A DNA stretch of 51,699 nucleotides from Patescibacteria group bacterium (GTDB lineage: Bacteria > Patescibacteriota > Gracilibacteria > UBA1369), in contig CAUJDC010000041.1 of assembly GCA_963169815.1 (NCBI GenBank), positions 1 to 51,699 on the forward strand, written 5' to 3'. Shown here piece by piece: positions 25,990-35,381 of this stretch; within the stretch, counting starts at the first letter, position 1; the number at the start of each line of letters is the position of its first letter. A program made the position numbers and the translations under genes. The notes under the pieces are model-generated. The model ran no database searches, was not told where the DNA came from, and saw nothing but the letters and a program-made list of their open reading frames with translations.

Positions 25990-26556
25990 TTACATTAATG
26001 AAGTTGTATAGAGAGCCAATTTTTCAGAAACTTCATTGGCTACTGTTTCAATTGGTTGATTTCCATTGATTTCGATAACATTACCACGTTTTTTGTATTC
26101 TGCAATGACTGGTTTTGTATCGCGGATAAATACCTTAATTCTTTGGGTAATTACTTCTGGAATATCATCTTGGCGATGTCTGGCTAATAATCTTTTAATG
26201 GTTTCATTTTCAGGAACCATGAAATGCATGACTTTGAAATCGCGATTGTATTTTGCCATCAAGGCGTCAAATTCTTTTTGCTGGTCTGAATTGCGAGGAA
26301 TGCCATCAAGAACCAAACCATCAGATGGTTGTAATTTGCTTAAGAAATTATCCAGAATCTGCATAATGATATGTGCTGGGACCAAATTTCCACTTTCAAT
26401 AATTTCCTTTACTTTCAAACCAAGTGGAGAATTTTCAGTAGCGAGCTTACGAAGTTCACCTCCCATCTCAAAGTAGTTTAATTTGTAGCGATCAACTATA
26501 ATTCTAGCCTGGGTACCTTTACCCGAGCCCTGAATTCCGAGAAGAACGATGTTCAT
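25990..26556 (-). CDS. adk: Adenylate kinase, short-LID form
   Basis: 188 residues. P-loop LGIQGSGKGTQ (6-16), the AMP-binding helix region (YFEMGGELRK), DGIPRN in place of the usual DGFPR, and RHRQDD followed by TQRIKVF. The LID is the short kind without the ~27-residue zinc or beta insert, so it resembles UMP/CMP-kinase-like short kinases in size. It interconverts ATP+AMP and 2 ADP. It lies 8 bp after secY. Confidence 0.92.
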   Translation of the reverse strand: MNIVLLGIQGSGKGTQARIIVDRYKLNYFEMGGELRKLATENSPLGLKVKEIIESGNLVPAHIIMQILDNFLSKLQPSDGLVLDGIPRNSDQQKEFDALMAKYNRDFKVMHFMVPENETIKRLLARHRQDDIPEVITQRIKVFIRDTKPVIAEYKKRGNVIEINGNQPIETVANEVSEKLALYTTSLM

Positions 26557-26564
26557 GTTTTGTT

Positions 26565-27863
26565 TTAGTAAAGCTTGTTGTAGTCGTGCATGACAAGCTG
26601 TGCATTGATTTGACGAATCACTTCGAGAACAACACTAACGATGATGATCAAACCTGCACCACTGATAATTGATGACACAGATCCAAGTGCAAAAGCACCA
26701 GTAAGAGTTTGAATCAAATTAGGAGAAATTGCAATGAAGGCAACAAACAGACCGCCCCAAAGATTTAATCTATTGGAAATATCATTGAGATATTTAACAG
26801 TTTGTTTGCCAGGTCTAATTCCTGGAATATAGCCACCACGTTTCTGAATATTTTCGGCTACTTGCTCTGGATTGAAAGTAATGCTCACATAGAAGAATGT
26901 GAAAGCAATAATCAGTAAGAAGTAAATAGCAGAATAAGCAATAGAGTTTACGTGGAAATTGTTGGTAATAACATTGGCAATATTGCGGAGAGTTTCATTG
27001 GTGGAATTCTGCATGAATTGTGCAATAATACCTGGGAAGCTCACTACAGAAAGGGAGAAAATGATCGGAATCATACCAGCCTGATTGATCTTGATTGGTA
27101 AATTAGCTTTTTCACCTCCACCACGAACACCACGACCAGCATATAGAACTGGAACGCGTCTTTCAGACTCAGTAATCAAGATAACAAGGATAGTGAGAGC
27201 AAGTGTCACGAGAACTTCAATGATGAATGGAATCAGTAAACCACTTGATTGACCAGCTAAAGTAAGGTTTTGACCAACGATAGCAGGGATATTAGAAATG
27301 ATACCGGCAAAGATCAGAATGGAGATACCATTACCCATACCTTTTTCTGTAATCAATTCACCCAACCACATCATCAGTACTGTACCTGTACTTAATGTAA
27401 GCATTATTGGAAGTATTACGTTTGGTTCATTGATATTCTGAATGATAGGAGTGCCAGCTTGAGAGTTAAGCAAAGCAATCATTCCATATGAAGTAATGAA
27501 AGCGATTGGCAATGATAACCAGCGAGTATATTGATTTAATTTACGGCGGCCTTGTTCACCTTCTTTGGAAAGGTTTTCCATGCTTGGGATAATAACAGTC
27601 AAAAGCTGGATAATGATTGAGGCATTAATATATGGAGATAGCCCCATTAAAATAATGGAGAAATTGTGAGCGCTTCCACCAGTTAAAACACTGAAGGCTC
27701 CGAGTAATTGATTTCTCTGGAAAATACCACGGATAACATTCAAGTCGGCACCTGGGATAGTGATTTGGGAGAGCAAGCGTACAACAATGATAATGCCGAT
27801 GGTGAAGAGAATTTTATTTCTGAGATCTTTGGAATTCCAGATTTGTGCTATTTGTTTAAACAT
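26565..27863 (-). CDS. secY: Protein translocase subunit SecY
   Basis: 432 residues with ten predicted membrane helices. Recognisable elements are LMGLSPYINASIIIQLL (around TM2), the cytoplasmic loop with EGEQGRRKLNQYTRW, and SGTVLMMWLGELITEKGMGNG. A C-terminal cytoplasmic loop carries FNPEQVAENIQKRGGYIPGIRPG, the SecA/ribosome contact region. It forms the export channel. It follows rplO by 49 bp. Confidence 0.96.
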   Translation of the reverse strand: MFKQIAQIWNSKDLRNKILFTIGIIIVVRLLSQITIPGADLNVIRGIFQRNQLLGAFSVLTGGSAHNFSIILMGLSPYINASIIIQLLTVIIPSMENLSKEGEQGRRKLNQYTRWLSLPIAFITSYGMIALLNSQAGTPIIQNINEPNVILPIMLTLSTGTVLMMWLGELITEKGMGNGISILIFAGIISNIPAIVGQNLTLAGQSSGLLIPFIIEVLVTLALTILVILITESERRVPVLYAGRGVRGGGEKANLPIKINQAGMIPIIFSLSVVSFPGIIAQFMQNSTNETLRNIANVITNNFHVNSIAYSAIYFLLIIAFTFFYVSITFNPEQVAENIQKRGGYIPGIRPGKQTVKYLNDISNRLNLWGGLFVAFIAISPNLIQTLTGAFALGSVSSIISGAGLIIIVSVVLEVIRQINAQLVMHDYNKLY

Positions 27864-27912
27864 TGTAATAATCAGTAGTTAAATTCCGGCAGCGACCCTA
27901 TTGTGAAGGAAA

Positions 27913-28383
27913 TTAGGCTTCTTGAGAAGTCTTTGGATTCAATTCAGTAATAGTTCCCTTGGCTTCTGTGATTTTTTGTCGTGCAGATGCAGATACGCGA
28001 GCAACTTTAATTGTAAGTTTCTTACTTAAATCACCAGTTCCGAGGATTTTTACTGGAGCTTTAGCATCACGGACTAAATGATGTTTGAAAAGTGTTTCAC
28101 CATTTACTTCTGTTCCTTCTTCGAATTTGTTCAAATCAGAAACGTTTACAGCTTGATAGCGAACAGTATTAATATTGTTGAAACCTTTAGCTTTAGGCAT
28201 TTTGCGGTAAAGAGGAGTTTGACCACCTGTGAAGCCTGGTTTGATATTGCCACCAGTGCGGGCAGTTTGACCGTTACCACCACGACCAGAGTATGTACCA
28301 AGACCTGAGCCGTTACCACGACCTAGTCTTTTTTTTGTTGTTCTAGCACCTTTGTTGCGGCGAAGTTTGAGTAATGCGTCCAT
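27913..28383 (-). CDS. rplO: 50S ribosomal protein uL15
   Basis: 156 residues. The glycine-rich N-terminal arm (KRLGRGNGSGLGTYSGRGGNG) and FTGGQTPLYRKMPKAKGF are diagnostic. The last residues include a slightly extended Lys/Thr tail. It directly follows rpsE with a 32-bp gap; the usual rpmD (uL30) is absent. Confidence 0.96.
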   Translation of the reverse strand: MDALLKLRRNKGARTTKKRLGRGNGSGLGTYSGRGGNGQTARTGGNIKPGFTGGQTPLYRKMPKAKGFNNINTVRYQAVNVSDLNKFEEGTEVNGETLFKHHLVRDAKAPVKILGTGDLSKKLTIKVARVSASARQKITEAKGTITELNPKTSQEA

Positions 28384-28415
28384 GACTTTTGAAAATTTAA
28401 ATTTCTAAATAATTA

Positions 28416-29054
28416 TTATTCGGCCTTGTTTTGCTTTTGAGCGGCAGCTGGAGCTTTAGGAGCAGCTGGTTTTTGTCCTGCTGGTTTTTTGTGGAAAGGC
28501 TTGCGGTTATTCTGTTGAGCTGGGTGGCCTTCTGGAGCTTCTTCCTTAGATTTAACTGCTTCAACTGAAGCGTTCTTTAACCAAGGAATTGGTTTGAGAA
28601 GTTTGAGAGCTTCGATAGCAGCTTGGCTGTTATTTAAGCGGTTAGGAGAACCGATACATTTACCCATAATATCTTTGATACCAGAGAGTTCGATTACTTT
28701 ACGTACGCTACCACCTGCTTTAAGACCTGTACCTGGAATAGCTGGCATGAGAAGAATACGGGCAGACTTGAATTTCACAGCGATACGATGTGGAATAGTT
28801 TGGCCAGCCATTGGAACAACAATCAGATTTTTCTTGGCTTGAGCAACTGCTTTAGAGATAGCACCAGCAACTTCAGTTGATTTACCGATACCAACACCTA
28901 CTTTACCTTTTTTGTTCCCGATAACTACAGTAGCTCTGAAACGAAGTCTGCGACCACCTTTTACTACGCGAGTAACGCGATCGATCTGAAGTACTTCTTC
29001 TTCGAATTCTTTGACTTCTCTGATTGGGGCTCTTCCTTTTTGCGGCTTCATCAT
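28416..29054 (-). CDS. rpsE: 30S ribosomal protein uS5 with C-terminal extension
   Basis: 212 residues against 167 in E. coli. The double-stranded RNA-binding N-domain (QIDRVTRVVKGGRRLRFRA) and the C-domain (GTGLKAGGSVRKVIELSGIKDI) are intact. From about residue 170 it carries a Pro/Ala/Lys/Gln/Asn-rich tail. The start could be either of two adjacent Met codons. It takes part in decoding fidelity. Confidence 0.95.
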   Translation of the reverse strand: MMKPQKGRAPIREVKEFEEEVLQIDRVTRVVKGGRRLRFRATVVIGNKKGKVGVGIGKSTEVAGAISKAVAQAKKNLIVVPMAGQTIPHRIAVKFKSARILLMPAIPGTGLKAGGSVRKVIELSGIKDIMGKCIGSPNRLNNSQAAIEALKLLKPIPWLKNASVEAVKSKEEAPEGHPAQQNNRKPFHKKPAGQKPAAPKAPAAAQKQNKAE

Positions 29055-29078
29055 ATAAGTATGAGTATAATTTTATTG

Positions 29079-29417
29079 TTAGAATTTAAGTCCACCTTCA
29101 CGGGCACCTTCAGCCATAGCTTTAACACGTCCGTGGTATTTGTAACCGTTACGATCAAAGGTTACTTCTTCAATCTTAAGATCTTTAGCTTTCTTAGCAA
29201 GTTCCATACCAACTTCTTTGGCTTTTTCAGTCTTAGTGCCTTTTTTAGCTTTCATATCTGAAGCACTTGCTAAAGTTTTGCCGTTTGTATCATCAATTAA
29301 TTGAAGATAGTTTGAAGTTAAGCTGCGGAAAGCTACAAGACGTGGTTTGTCGTATTTGAGGCCACCCTTTACTCTGGCTTTGCGGCGTTCTCTTTTTAGA
29401 TTTTTCGGATTAATCAT
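29079..29417 (-). CDS. rplR: 50S ribosomal protein uL18
   Basis: 112 residues. RERRKARVKGG near the N-terminus, PRLVAFRSLTSNYLQLIDD in the middle and the C-terminal FDRNGYKYHGRVKAMAEGAREGGLKF are all standard. It binds 5S rRNA. Gap of 24 bp to rpsE. Confidence 0.96.
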   Translation of the reverse strand: MINPKNLKRERRKARVKGGLKYDKPRLVAFRSLTSNYLQLIDDTNGKTLASASDMKAKKGTKTEKAKEVGMELAKKAKDLKIEEVTFDRNGYKYHGRVKAMAEGAREGGLKF

Positions 29418-29442
29418 ATTGAGTTGATTATTTTAAGTGGGA

Positions 29443-29997
29443 TTATTTAGAGTCTTTAGAAGCAGCCTTACCAGCTTTCTGAGCAACGTATTCACCAACA
29501 TAGCGGATACCTTTGCCTTTGTATGGTTCAGGTTTCTTGAAGCCACGGATCTTAGCAGCTACTTCACCTAAAACTTGCTTGTCAGAACCTTTAATAATGA
29601 GAATGTTCTTTTTTTCTTTATCGATTTCAATTGTAATGCCTTTTGGAGCATTGAATTCAATTGGATGAGAGAAACCGAGGTTTAACGTCAGTTTAGAGCC
29701 AGCAATTGCAGCTCTATAACCTACACCAAGGATTTCCAATTGTTTTTCGTAACCAGTATTTACACCTACGACCATGTTTTGGAGTAAGCTACGAGTCAAG
29801 CCGTGTAAAGCACGATTGAGTTTGAGGTCATTTGGACGAGTAACAACGATTTGGTTGTCAGTCAGAGCTACTGTCATGTTGGGATGGAAGGTTTGAGTTA
29901 ATTCACCTTTTGGTCCTTTCACTGATACAGTATTCCCATTGATAGTGACTGTTACGCCTGCTGGAACTTGTACCGGGTTTTTTCCTATTCTAGACAT
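29443..29997 (-). CDS. rplF: 50S ribosomal protein uL6
   Basis: 184 residues. MSRIGKNPVQVPAGVTV and VKGPKGELTQTF at the start, and the C-terminal signature KKPEPYKGKGIRYVGEYV before a short Lys/Ala tail. It contacts the factor-binding region of the 50S subunit. It keeps the spc-operon order after rpsH. Confidence 0.96.
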   Translation of the reverse strand: MSRIGKNPVQVPAGVTVTINGNTVSVKGPKGELTQTFHPNMTVALTDNQIVVTRPNDLKLNRALHGLTRSLLQNMVVGVNTGYEKQLEILGVGYRAAIAGSKLTLNLGFSHPIEFNAPKGITIEIDKEKKNILIIKGSDKQVLGEVAAKIRGFKKPEPYKGKGIRYVGEYVAQKAGKAASKDSK

Positions 29998-30028
29998 GGT
30001 CTTAAAAGATTTAGCTTAGTAATTATAT

Positions 30029-30418
30029 TTAGAAAACTTCACAGATCAACTCGCCACCGAGATTCATCTTCTTTGCTTCTTCACCAGTGATGATGCCCTT
30101 TGGAGTAGAAACAATCGCCACACCGAGGCCACCATTAACTTTCTTTAGTTCGTCTGATTTGATGTAAATTCTTTGACCTGGCTTGCTAACTCTTTTAACT
30201 TCGATATCACGGCGTGAGTTGTTAAGAGTGATAACAAGATTTTTCCATTGAGGACGTGCACCTTTTTCAACAGCGAAACTTTCGATGAATTGGCGGTTTT
30301 TGAGATTTTCCAGAATTCTTTCTTTGACCTTTGAGTAAGGTACTTCTACAACTGATTTTCTTGCACGAGCAGCATTTTTGATTCTGATGAGTAAATCTGC
30401 AATTGGATCTGTATACAT
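30029..30418 (-). CDS. rpsH: 30S ribosomal protein uS8
   Basis: 129 residues, essentially E. coli length. TDPIADLLIRIKNA, KSVVEVPYSKVKERI, and the C-terminal signature STPKGIITGEEAKKMNLGGE are present. It is a primary 16S central-domain binder and, in E. coli, the spc-operon repressor; no target site is demonstrated here. Confidence 0.96.
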   Translation of the reverse strand: MYTDPIADLLIRIKNAARARKSVVEVPYSKVKERILENLKNRQFIESFAVEKGARPQWKNLVITLNNSRRDIEVKRVSKPGQRIYIKSDELKKVNGGLGVAIVSTPKGIITGEEAKKMNLGGELICEVF

Positions 30419-30450
30419 ACTGATGAGTTAAGTGGATTTAATGATTATTT

Positions 30451-30675
30451 TTACCAAGATGACTTACGAACTCCCATGATCTTGCCTTCTCTAGCTAATT
30501 CGCGGAAACAGATTCTGCAAATCTCGAATTTTCTGAGATAGCCACCTTTACGTCCGCAACGCTTGCAGCGATTGTAAACGCGAGTAGGGAATTTTGGTTT
30601 CTTACCCTTTGCGAGTGAATCCATGAGAGCCTTTTGAAGGCGGAGTGTTTTAATTCGGAGTGATAGTCTAGCCAT
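30451..30675 (-). CDS. rpsN: 30S ribosomal protein uS14, zinc-binding type
   Basis: 74 residues against 61 for the usual zinc form. The N-terminal half is an atypical Leu/Arg/Lys-rich stretch. The zinc knuckle is clear: [19 protein letters not shown] with two CxxC pairs, then [19 protein letters not shown]. Zinc-form S14 (type Z) is common in bacteria lacking the long form. Confidence 0.95.
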   Translation of the reverse strand: MARLSLRIKTLRLQKALMDSLAKGKKPKFPTRVYNRCKRCGRKGGYLRKFEICRICFRELAREGKIMGVRKSSW

Positions 30676-30705
30676 TGTAAGGGAGGTTTAATTAATTTGC
30701 TTATA

Positions 30706-31278
30706 TTATTTTTTAGCTGCGCGTTCTTTTTTTTCTTGGAATGGGAAGCCTAGTGCTTTGAGGAGTTGAAGAGCTTCTTCATTAGTCTTGGCAGTAGTCA
30801 CGAAAGTGATCTGCACGCCATGGAGTTTAACGATATCGTCAGCATTTACTTCTGGGAATACAGTGTGTTCTTTGATGGCTACAGAGTAATTACCATTTCC
30901 ATCGAAGCTGCGAGCAGAGATACCACGGAAGTCACGAGTACGTGGAAGAGTGATATTTACAAATTTTGAAACGAAATCATACATGCGTGAACCACGGAGA
31001 GTGGTATGAATACCAACTGGCATGTTTTCACGAAGCTTGAAGTTTGAAATAGCTTTGCGTGATTTGGCGATTAGTGGTTTTTGACCAGCAATGTTTTTAA
31101 CGTTCTGCTCTACATCAGAGTAGTCTTTACCACCTGCTAACATTTTACCAATACCAACGTTAACGATAACCTTGGATAATTTTGGCACAGCATTGATGTT
31201 TTTGATGCCGAGACTCTTTTGAAGAGCTGGGGCGATTTCTTTGCTGTATCTTTCTTTGAGACTGAGTGCTTTAGTCAT
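30706..31278 (-). CDS. rplE: 50S ribosomal protein uL5
   Basis: 190 residues. The N-terminal helix with LKERYSKEIAPAL, VNVGIGKMLAGG, FKLRENMPVGIHTTLRGSRMYDF and TLPRTRDFRG are diagnostic. It binds 5S rRNA and the P-site tRNA elbow. A short Lys/Ala tail ends the protein. Gap of 30 bp to rpsN. Confidence 0.96.
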   Translation of the reverse strand: MTKALSLKERYSKEIAPALQKSLGIKNINAVPKLSKVIVNVGIGKMLAGGKDYSDVEQNVKNIAGQKPLIAKSRKAISNFKLRENMPVGIHTTLRGSRMYDFVSKFVNITLPRTRDFRGISARSFDGNGNYSVAIKEHTVFPEVNADDIVKLHGVQITFVTTAKTNEEALQLLKALGFPFQEKKERAAKK

Positions 31279-31301
31279 TGTAGTTAGATTGATTTACGGA
31301 G

Positions 31302-31658
31302 TTATTTAGCTTTTTTCTTAGTAGTCTTGGCAGCAGCTGTAGAAGAGACATTGTCTAGAGAGTTTCCTGATTTGCTGGCCACACGTTCTTTTTTGCCATT
31401 AGCCAATTTTTGAAATTTAATACGTGTAGGCTTGCCAGACTTTGGATCAATAGCCATTACATTAGAAGCGGAAAGAGGTGCTTCAAAAGAGATCTTTTCA
31501 CCTGGGCCATTGGCGCCCTTTTTAATGTGCTTGATGCGAAGATTGAGTTTTTCAACAGTTACTTTGTTGTTCTTGCGGTCAACACGGATGATTTTGCCGG
31601 ATTTGCCTTTTTCCTTGCCTGCAATCACCATTACTTGATCATTTACCTTGAGTTTCAT
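31302..31658 (-). CDS. rplX: 50S ribosomal protein uL24 with Lys-rich tail
   Basis: 118 residues. A KOW motif near the start (VMVIAGKEKGKSGKIIRVD) and the middle GEKISFEAPLSASNVMAIDP are typical of uL24. The C-terminus is an added Ser/Thr/Ala/Lys segment ending in KTTKKKAK. It is the first assembly initiator of the 50S subunit in the family. Confidence 0.95.
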   Translation of the reverse strand: MKLKVNDQVMVIAGKEKGKSGKIIRVDRKNNKVTVEKLNLRIKHIKKGANGPGEKISFEAPLSASNVMAIDPKSGKPTRIKFQKLANGKKERVASKSGNSLDNVSSTAAAKTTKKKAK

Positions 31659-31677
31659 AGTTGTTTGGGGTGTTTAA

Positions 31678-32046
31678 TTAAAGTACTTCTGGAGCCAAAC
31701 TGATAATTTTTTGAAAACCTTTTTCGCGAAGTTCTCTACCAACTGGACCGAAAACACGAGTTCCCTTTGGTTCATTATCTTTGTTGATAATAACGATAGC
31801 GTTTTCATCGAAACGGATATAGCTACCATCTTTACGGCGAGTTTCCTTGCGAGTGCGGATTACTACACCTTTTTCAACGGCGTGAGTTTTAACTGCACCT
31901 TTAGGAGCGGCATTCTTGATGGTAACGACAACGATATCACCGATGCCGGCATATCTTCTGTGATGACCACCCATTACCATAATAACTTGAGCCAATTTGG
32001 CACCGGAGTTGTCAGCGATATTTACCATTGATCTGAGCTGAATCAT
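31678..32046 (-). CDS. rplN: 50S ribosomal protein uL14
   Basis: 122 residues. [38 protein letters not shown], and [24 protein letters not shown] are near-invariant family sequences. It forms intersubunit bridge B8 at the factor site. Gap of 28 bp after rpsQ. Confidence 0.97.
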   Translation of the reverse strand: MIQLRSMVNIADNSGAKLAQVIMVMGGHHRRYAGIGDIVVVTIKNAAPKGAVKTHAVEKGVVIRTRKETRRKDGSYIRFDENAIVIINKDNEPKGTRVFGPVGRELREKGFQKIISLAPEVL

Positions 32047-32074
32047 AGTTGTTTAGTTGAGGATTTCTGTAAAA

Positions 32075-32314
32075 TTATTTTGTAGCTGGTTCAGTAACTG
32101 TCCATCTCTTCAATTTGCTGAGAGGACGTGTTTCGTAAATAGTTACTTCGTCACCAATCTTATACTTTCTGTCTGCATCGTGAGCATAGAATTTCTTGGA
32201 AGTTCTATATCTTTTCTTGTATTTAGGATGCATTTTGTAAGTGTGAACAATTACCACAATGGTTTTGTCCATTTTATCGCTTACTACAATGCCTTTTTTG
32301 CTTCTGCTGTTCAT
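32075..32314 (-). CDS. rpsQ: 30S ribosomal protein uS17
   Basis: 79 residues. An OB-fold with [16 protein letters not shown], then [11 protein letters not shown] and [21 protein letters not shown]. It is a primary 16S binder. The upstream region is CU/A-rich (TAACCTTAACCTAAC before the ATG) with no SD, a good example of the leader style in this operon. Confidence 0.96.
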   Translation of the reverse strand: MNSRSKKGIVVSDKMDKTIVVIVHTYKMHPKYKKRYRTSKKFYAHDADRKYKIGDEVTIYETRPLSKLKRWTVTEPATK

Positions 32315-32326
32315 GTTAGGTTAAGG

Positions 32327-32518
32327 TTAGGCTGCTTTACTTAATGCTTTTACTGTCTTAAGTCTGGCAATATGTTTGCGAAGACTCTTGAGCTTGTGAG
32401 TTTCTTTAGATTCTTTAGAGATAGTCTTGAGTTTAGCTTTTAATAGTTCTGCCTGTGATTTAGATAGTTCTTTGCTGAGATCAGCAGCGCTCAAGTTGTG
32501 GATTTCAGATGGTTTCAT
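32327..32518 (-). CDS. rpmC: 50S ribosomal protein uL29
   Basis: 63 residues, exact family length. Two-helix protein: MKPSEIHNLSAADLSKEL and HKLKSLRKHIARLKTV, with C-terminal Lys/Ala. It lines the polypeptide exit. It starts 2 bp after rplP, suggesting coupled translation. Confidence 0.95.
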   Translation of the reverse strand: MKPSEIHNLSAADLSKELSKSQAELLKAKLKTISKESKETHKLKSLRKHIARLKTVKALSKAA

Positions 32519-32520
32519 GA

Positions 32521-32940
32521 TTAGAATTCGTTAGCGTTGATATATTTACATTTAATTGGAAGTTTTTGGCTAGCCAATCTCATAGCTTCTTTAGCAGTAG
32601 AAACATTTACACCATCCATTTCAAACAAAACTGTTCCTTTTTTAACAACTGCTACGTAATGGTCGAGTGCACCTTTACCTGAACCCATTGGTACTTCAGC
32701 AGCTTTTTGAGTGATTGATTTGTGTGGGAAAATTCTAATCCAGATTTTTCCGCCTCTTTGAATGTATCTAGACATGGCACGACGAGCGGCTTCGATTTGT
32801 CTGGCAGTGATTTCTGTGCCATCCATAGCCTTTAATCCATGTTCGCCGAAGGCTAAACGATAGCCTTTTGTAGCGACACCTTTTTCAGCGCCGCGAAGGC
32901 GTTGTGACTTTCTATACTTAGTTTTCTTTGGACCGAACAT
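32521..32940 (-). CDS. rplP: 50S ribosomal protein uL16
   Basis: 139 residues. Signatures: [41 protein letters not shown], and [27 protein letters not shown]. It binds near the A-site tRNA. The 76-bp gap upstream holds a promoter, unlike most junctions in this operon. Confidence 0.96.
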   Translation of the reverse strand: MFGPKKTKYRKSQRLRGAEKGVATKGYRLAFGEHGLKAMDGTEITARQIEAARRAMSRYIQRGGKIWIRIFPHKSITQKAAEVPMGSGKGALDHYVAVVKKGTVLFEMDGVNVSTAKEAMRLASQKLPIKCKYINANEF

Positions 32941-32979
32941 AGCTTTTAGTGATTATTCTTGATAGATTGAGGCCTGAGC

Positions 32980-33008
32980 AATTTACTATTGATTATCTTT
33001 AAGGTCAA
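32980..33008 (-). promoter_or_regulatory. Internal promoter before rplP
   Basis: Minus strand TTGACC (33003-33008) and TAAATT (32980-32985) spaced by 17 bp, with the start about 33 nt before the rplP ATG. The gap is 76 bp, well above the 20-35 bp typical of neighbouring junctions. Confidence 0.55.
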
Positions 33009-33016
33009 ACGATTTT

Positions 33017-33676
33017 TTACTCTTCTTGGTTGATGTATTCACCTTTTTTCTTGAAAACGTCTCCTTTATAAATCCAAACTGTTACACCGATAGTTCCGTA
33101 TTCAGTTTTAGCGTGACATAAAGCATAGTCGATATTAGCGCGGAAAGTATGAAGAGGGATTTTACCTTGACTGAAAAATTCGCTACGAGCGATTTCAACA
33201 CCGTTGAGACGACCTGACATAAAAATTTTAACTCCTTTAGCACCTGCCTCGAAAGCCTTTTCAATACCCATTTTGCAGGCGCGGCGATATGAAACACGTT
33301 TTTCGATTTGAGCAGCGACACTTTCAGCGAGTAATCTAGCGCTTAAAGCTGGTTTCTTGATTTCACGAATGTTAATCATGAATTCTTCATTGAAAAGCTT
33401 CTTGAGCTTATCTCTGAGTACATCAACGTTAGCACCTTGCTTACCAATAATAGTACCTGGTTTAGCAGTGTGAATGATAACATTCACTTTATTGGCGCTG
33501 CGGTGGATTTCAATTCTTCCAATACCTGAATCAGCCAATTCTTTGTTGATTACTTTTTCGATTTCAATATCTTGGAGTAAGAATTTGGCAAATTTTCTTT
33601 TTGGGGCGAACCATTTGGAGTCCCAAGTTCTGATAATGCCGATTCTTTGGATGATTGGATTTACTTTTTGACCCAT
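33017..33676 (-). CDS. rpsC: 30S ribosomal protein uS3
   Basis: 219 residues. MGQKVNPIIQRIGIIRTWDSKWFA at the N-terminus, the KH motif GTIIGKQGANVDVLRDKL, and the C-terminal GVKIFMSGRLNGVEIARSE with TVWIYKGD. It lines the mRNA entry tunnel, with helicase function. Spacing is 27 bp after rplV. Confidence 0.97.
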   Translation of the reverse strand: MGQKVNPIIQRIGIIRTWDSKWFAPKRKFAKFLLQDIEIEKVINKELADSGIGRIEIHRSANKVNVIIHTAKPGTIIGKQGANVDVLRDKLKKLFNEEFMINIREIKKPALSARLLAESVAAQIEKRVSYRRACKMGIEKAFEAGAKGVKIFMSGRLNGVEIARSEFFSQGKIPLHTFRANIDYALCHAKTEYGTIGVTVWIYKGDVFKKKGEYINQEE

Positions 33677-33703
33677 GAGATTTAGGAGATTAGGTGGTTT
33701 AAA

Positions 33704-34147
33704 TTATTTAGTTAATTTCTTAGCAGTCTTTTTGCCTGCAGCTTTCTTTGGCTTTTCACTCACTGTAGTTTCAGCTTTTTCTGAAGCGTCTTTTTTGCTA
33801 GTTTTGTCAGCAGTTTGAGCTTCGTTTAAAGCTAATAAAATAGTGATATGAGAAGTTCTTTTTAAAATAGGGTAGACACGGCCACGAGATACTGGAACAC
33901 CGCGCTTGAGAGTGGCCCCCTTAGTTACAATGATTTCTTTAACAATGAGGGATTTTTTGTCTTGTTTAAAATTAGTTTCAGCATTTGCTACAGCGCTCGT
34001 GAGGAGCTTGTGGAGCATTTGAGCTGATTTCTTTGGAGTGTATTTGAGGATTTCCAAAGCTTCTAATACTGGCAGTCTTCTAACCATACCTGCAGTAAGG
34101 TTGGCTTTTTTAGGTGTGAGACGTGCTGATCTAAGGATTGCTTTCAT
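33704..34147 (-). CDS. rplV: 50S ribosomal protein uL22 with C-terminal extension
   Basis: 147 residues against 110 in E. coli. The core includes RLTPKKANLTAGMVRRL, LTSAVANAETNFK, and the exit-tunnel loop region with GVPVSRGRVYPILKRTSH. The last ~38 residues are a Lys/Ala/Thr/Glu-rich tail ending KKLTK. The long beta-hairpin of the family reaches the nascent peptide tunnel. Confidence 0.95.
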   Translation of the reverse strand: MKAILRSARLTPKKANLTAGMVRRLPVLEALEILKYTPKKSAQMLHKLLTSAVANAETNFKQDKKSLIVKEIIVTKGATLKRGVPVSRGRVYPILKRTSHITILLALNEAQTADKTSKKDASEKAETTVSEKPKKAAGKKTAKKLTK

Positions 34148-34177
34148 GTTCGTGGAGAGTATTTATAATTTATTGTA

Positions 34178-34483
34178 TTAGGCTGCTGAAGTTGGAGCAG
34201 ATGCAGCACTATTTGCTGACGCCAATTTGCCACCATGCCCCTTGAATTTTCTAGTATGTGCGAAAACCCCGAGCTTTTGGCCAACCATTTCTTCAGTGAT
34301 ATAAACTGGAATATGTTGTTTGCCGTTGTAAACTGCGATAGTGTGACCAACGAATTCAGGAGAAACTGTGCTGCTGCGAGCCCAAGTTTTGATAACTTTC
34401 TTTTGACCGCCTTCATTGAGGGCATTAACCTTTTTGAGCAGTTTGGCGTCTACGTGTGGACCTTTCTTTGAACTTCTAGACAT
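34178..34483 (-). CDS. rpsS: 30S ribosomal protein uS19
   Basis: 101 residues. [41 protein letters not shown], and [27 protein letters not shown] are diagnostic. The last ~12 residues are a Ser/Ala tail. It forms part of the 30S head. Order rplB-rpsS-rplV is canonical. Confidence 0.96.
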   Translation of the reverse strand: MSRSSKKGPHVDAKLLKKVNALNEGGQKKVIKTWARSSTVSPEFVGHTIAVYNGKQHIPVYITEEMVGQKLGVFAHTRKFKGHGGKLASANSAASAPTSAA

Positions 34484-34507
34484 AGTAGAGAATTAAGTTT
34501 GCTAATA

Positions 34508-35356
34508 TTATTTATTAAGCTTAGAACCGTTACGGCGAGTGACAATGTATTTGTCAGAGAATTTTTTGCGTTTGCGAGTCTTAACACCGAGAGCGGCATA
34601 ACCCCAAGGAGTTTTTGGATGTGGAAGACCACAAGGCTGATTACCTTCACCACCACCGTGCGGATGGTCTACTGGGTTCATAGCTTTACCTCTAACTGAT
34701 GGACGAATACCGAGCCAGCGAGAACGACCTGCTTTACCGAGACTAACGAGATTCCAGTCAACGTTACTAACAATACCGATAGTAGCAAAACAGTTTTTAT
34801 CGATAATACGAATTTCACCAGATGGAAGCTGAACTTGTGCGTGATCCTTTTCGACTGCAACGAGAGTAGCGCGAGAACCAGCAGAACGTACAATTTGACC
34901 ACCTTTACCTTTAGCGAGTTCTACGTTGTAAATGCTGTAACCAGCTGGAATGTATTTGAGCATGATGCGGTTACCAGTAGCAATCTTAGCTTTGTCTTTG
35001 GTAATTACACTGTCGCCAACCTTAATTCCTTCTGGAGCGAGATGATAGCGTTTTTCACCATCAGAGTAGGTAACGAGCATAATCAGAGCAGTACGATTTG
35101 GATCGTATTCGATGCTAGTTACTTTGCCTGGGATACCGAGTTTATCAACTTGCTTGAAGTCAACAATACGGAGGAGTTTCTTGTGACCACCACCTTGATG
35201 TCTGATAGTGATTTTACCCTGGTTATTGCGGCCTGCACGAACCCTTTTACCGATAGTGAGGCTTTTTTCTGGTTTAGAGCGAGTGATCATGGATGTATCC
35301 AATGTACTCATGAGACGACGCCCGGGTGTTATTGCTTTAAACTTTTTTACTGGCAC
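34508..35356 (-). CDS. rplB: 50S ribosomal protein uL2
   Basis: 282 residues against 273. [22 protein letters not shown] near the N-terminus, and the conserved [13 protein letters not shown] loop carrying the His implicated in the peptidyl-transferase neighbourhood. It bridges the subunits through the B7b region. Gap of 25 bp to rplW. Confidence 0.97.
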   Translation of the reverse strand: MPVKKFKAITPGRRLMSTLDTSMITRSKPEKSLTIGKRVRAGRNNQGKITIRHQGGGHKKLLRIVDFKQVDKLGIPGKVTSIEYDPNRTALIMLVTYSDGEKRYHLAPEGIKVGDSVITKDKAKIATGNRIMLKYIPAGYSIYNVELAKGKGGQIVRSAGSRATLVAVEKDHAQVQLPSGEIRIIDKNCFATIGIVSNVDWNLVSLGKAGRSRWLGIRPSVRGKAMNPVDHPHGGGEGNQPCGLPHPKTPWGYAALGVKTRKRKKFSDKYIVTRRNGSKLNK

Positions 35357-35381
35357 GATCGTAAGGTGTTAAAAACTAGTA

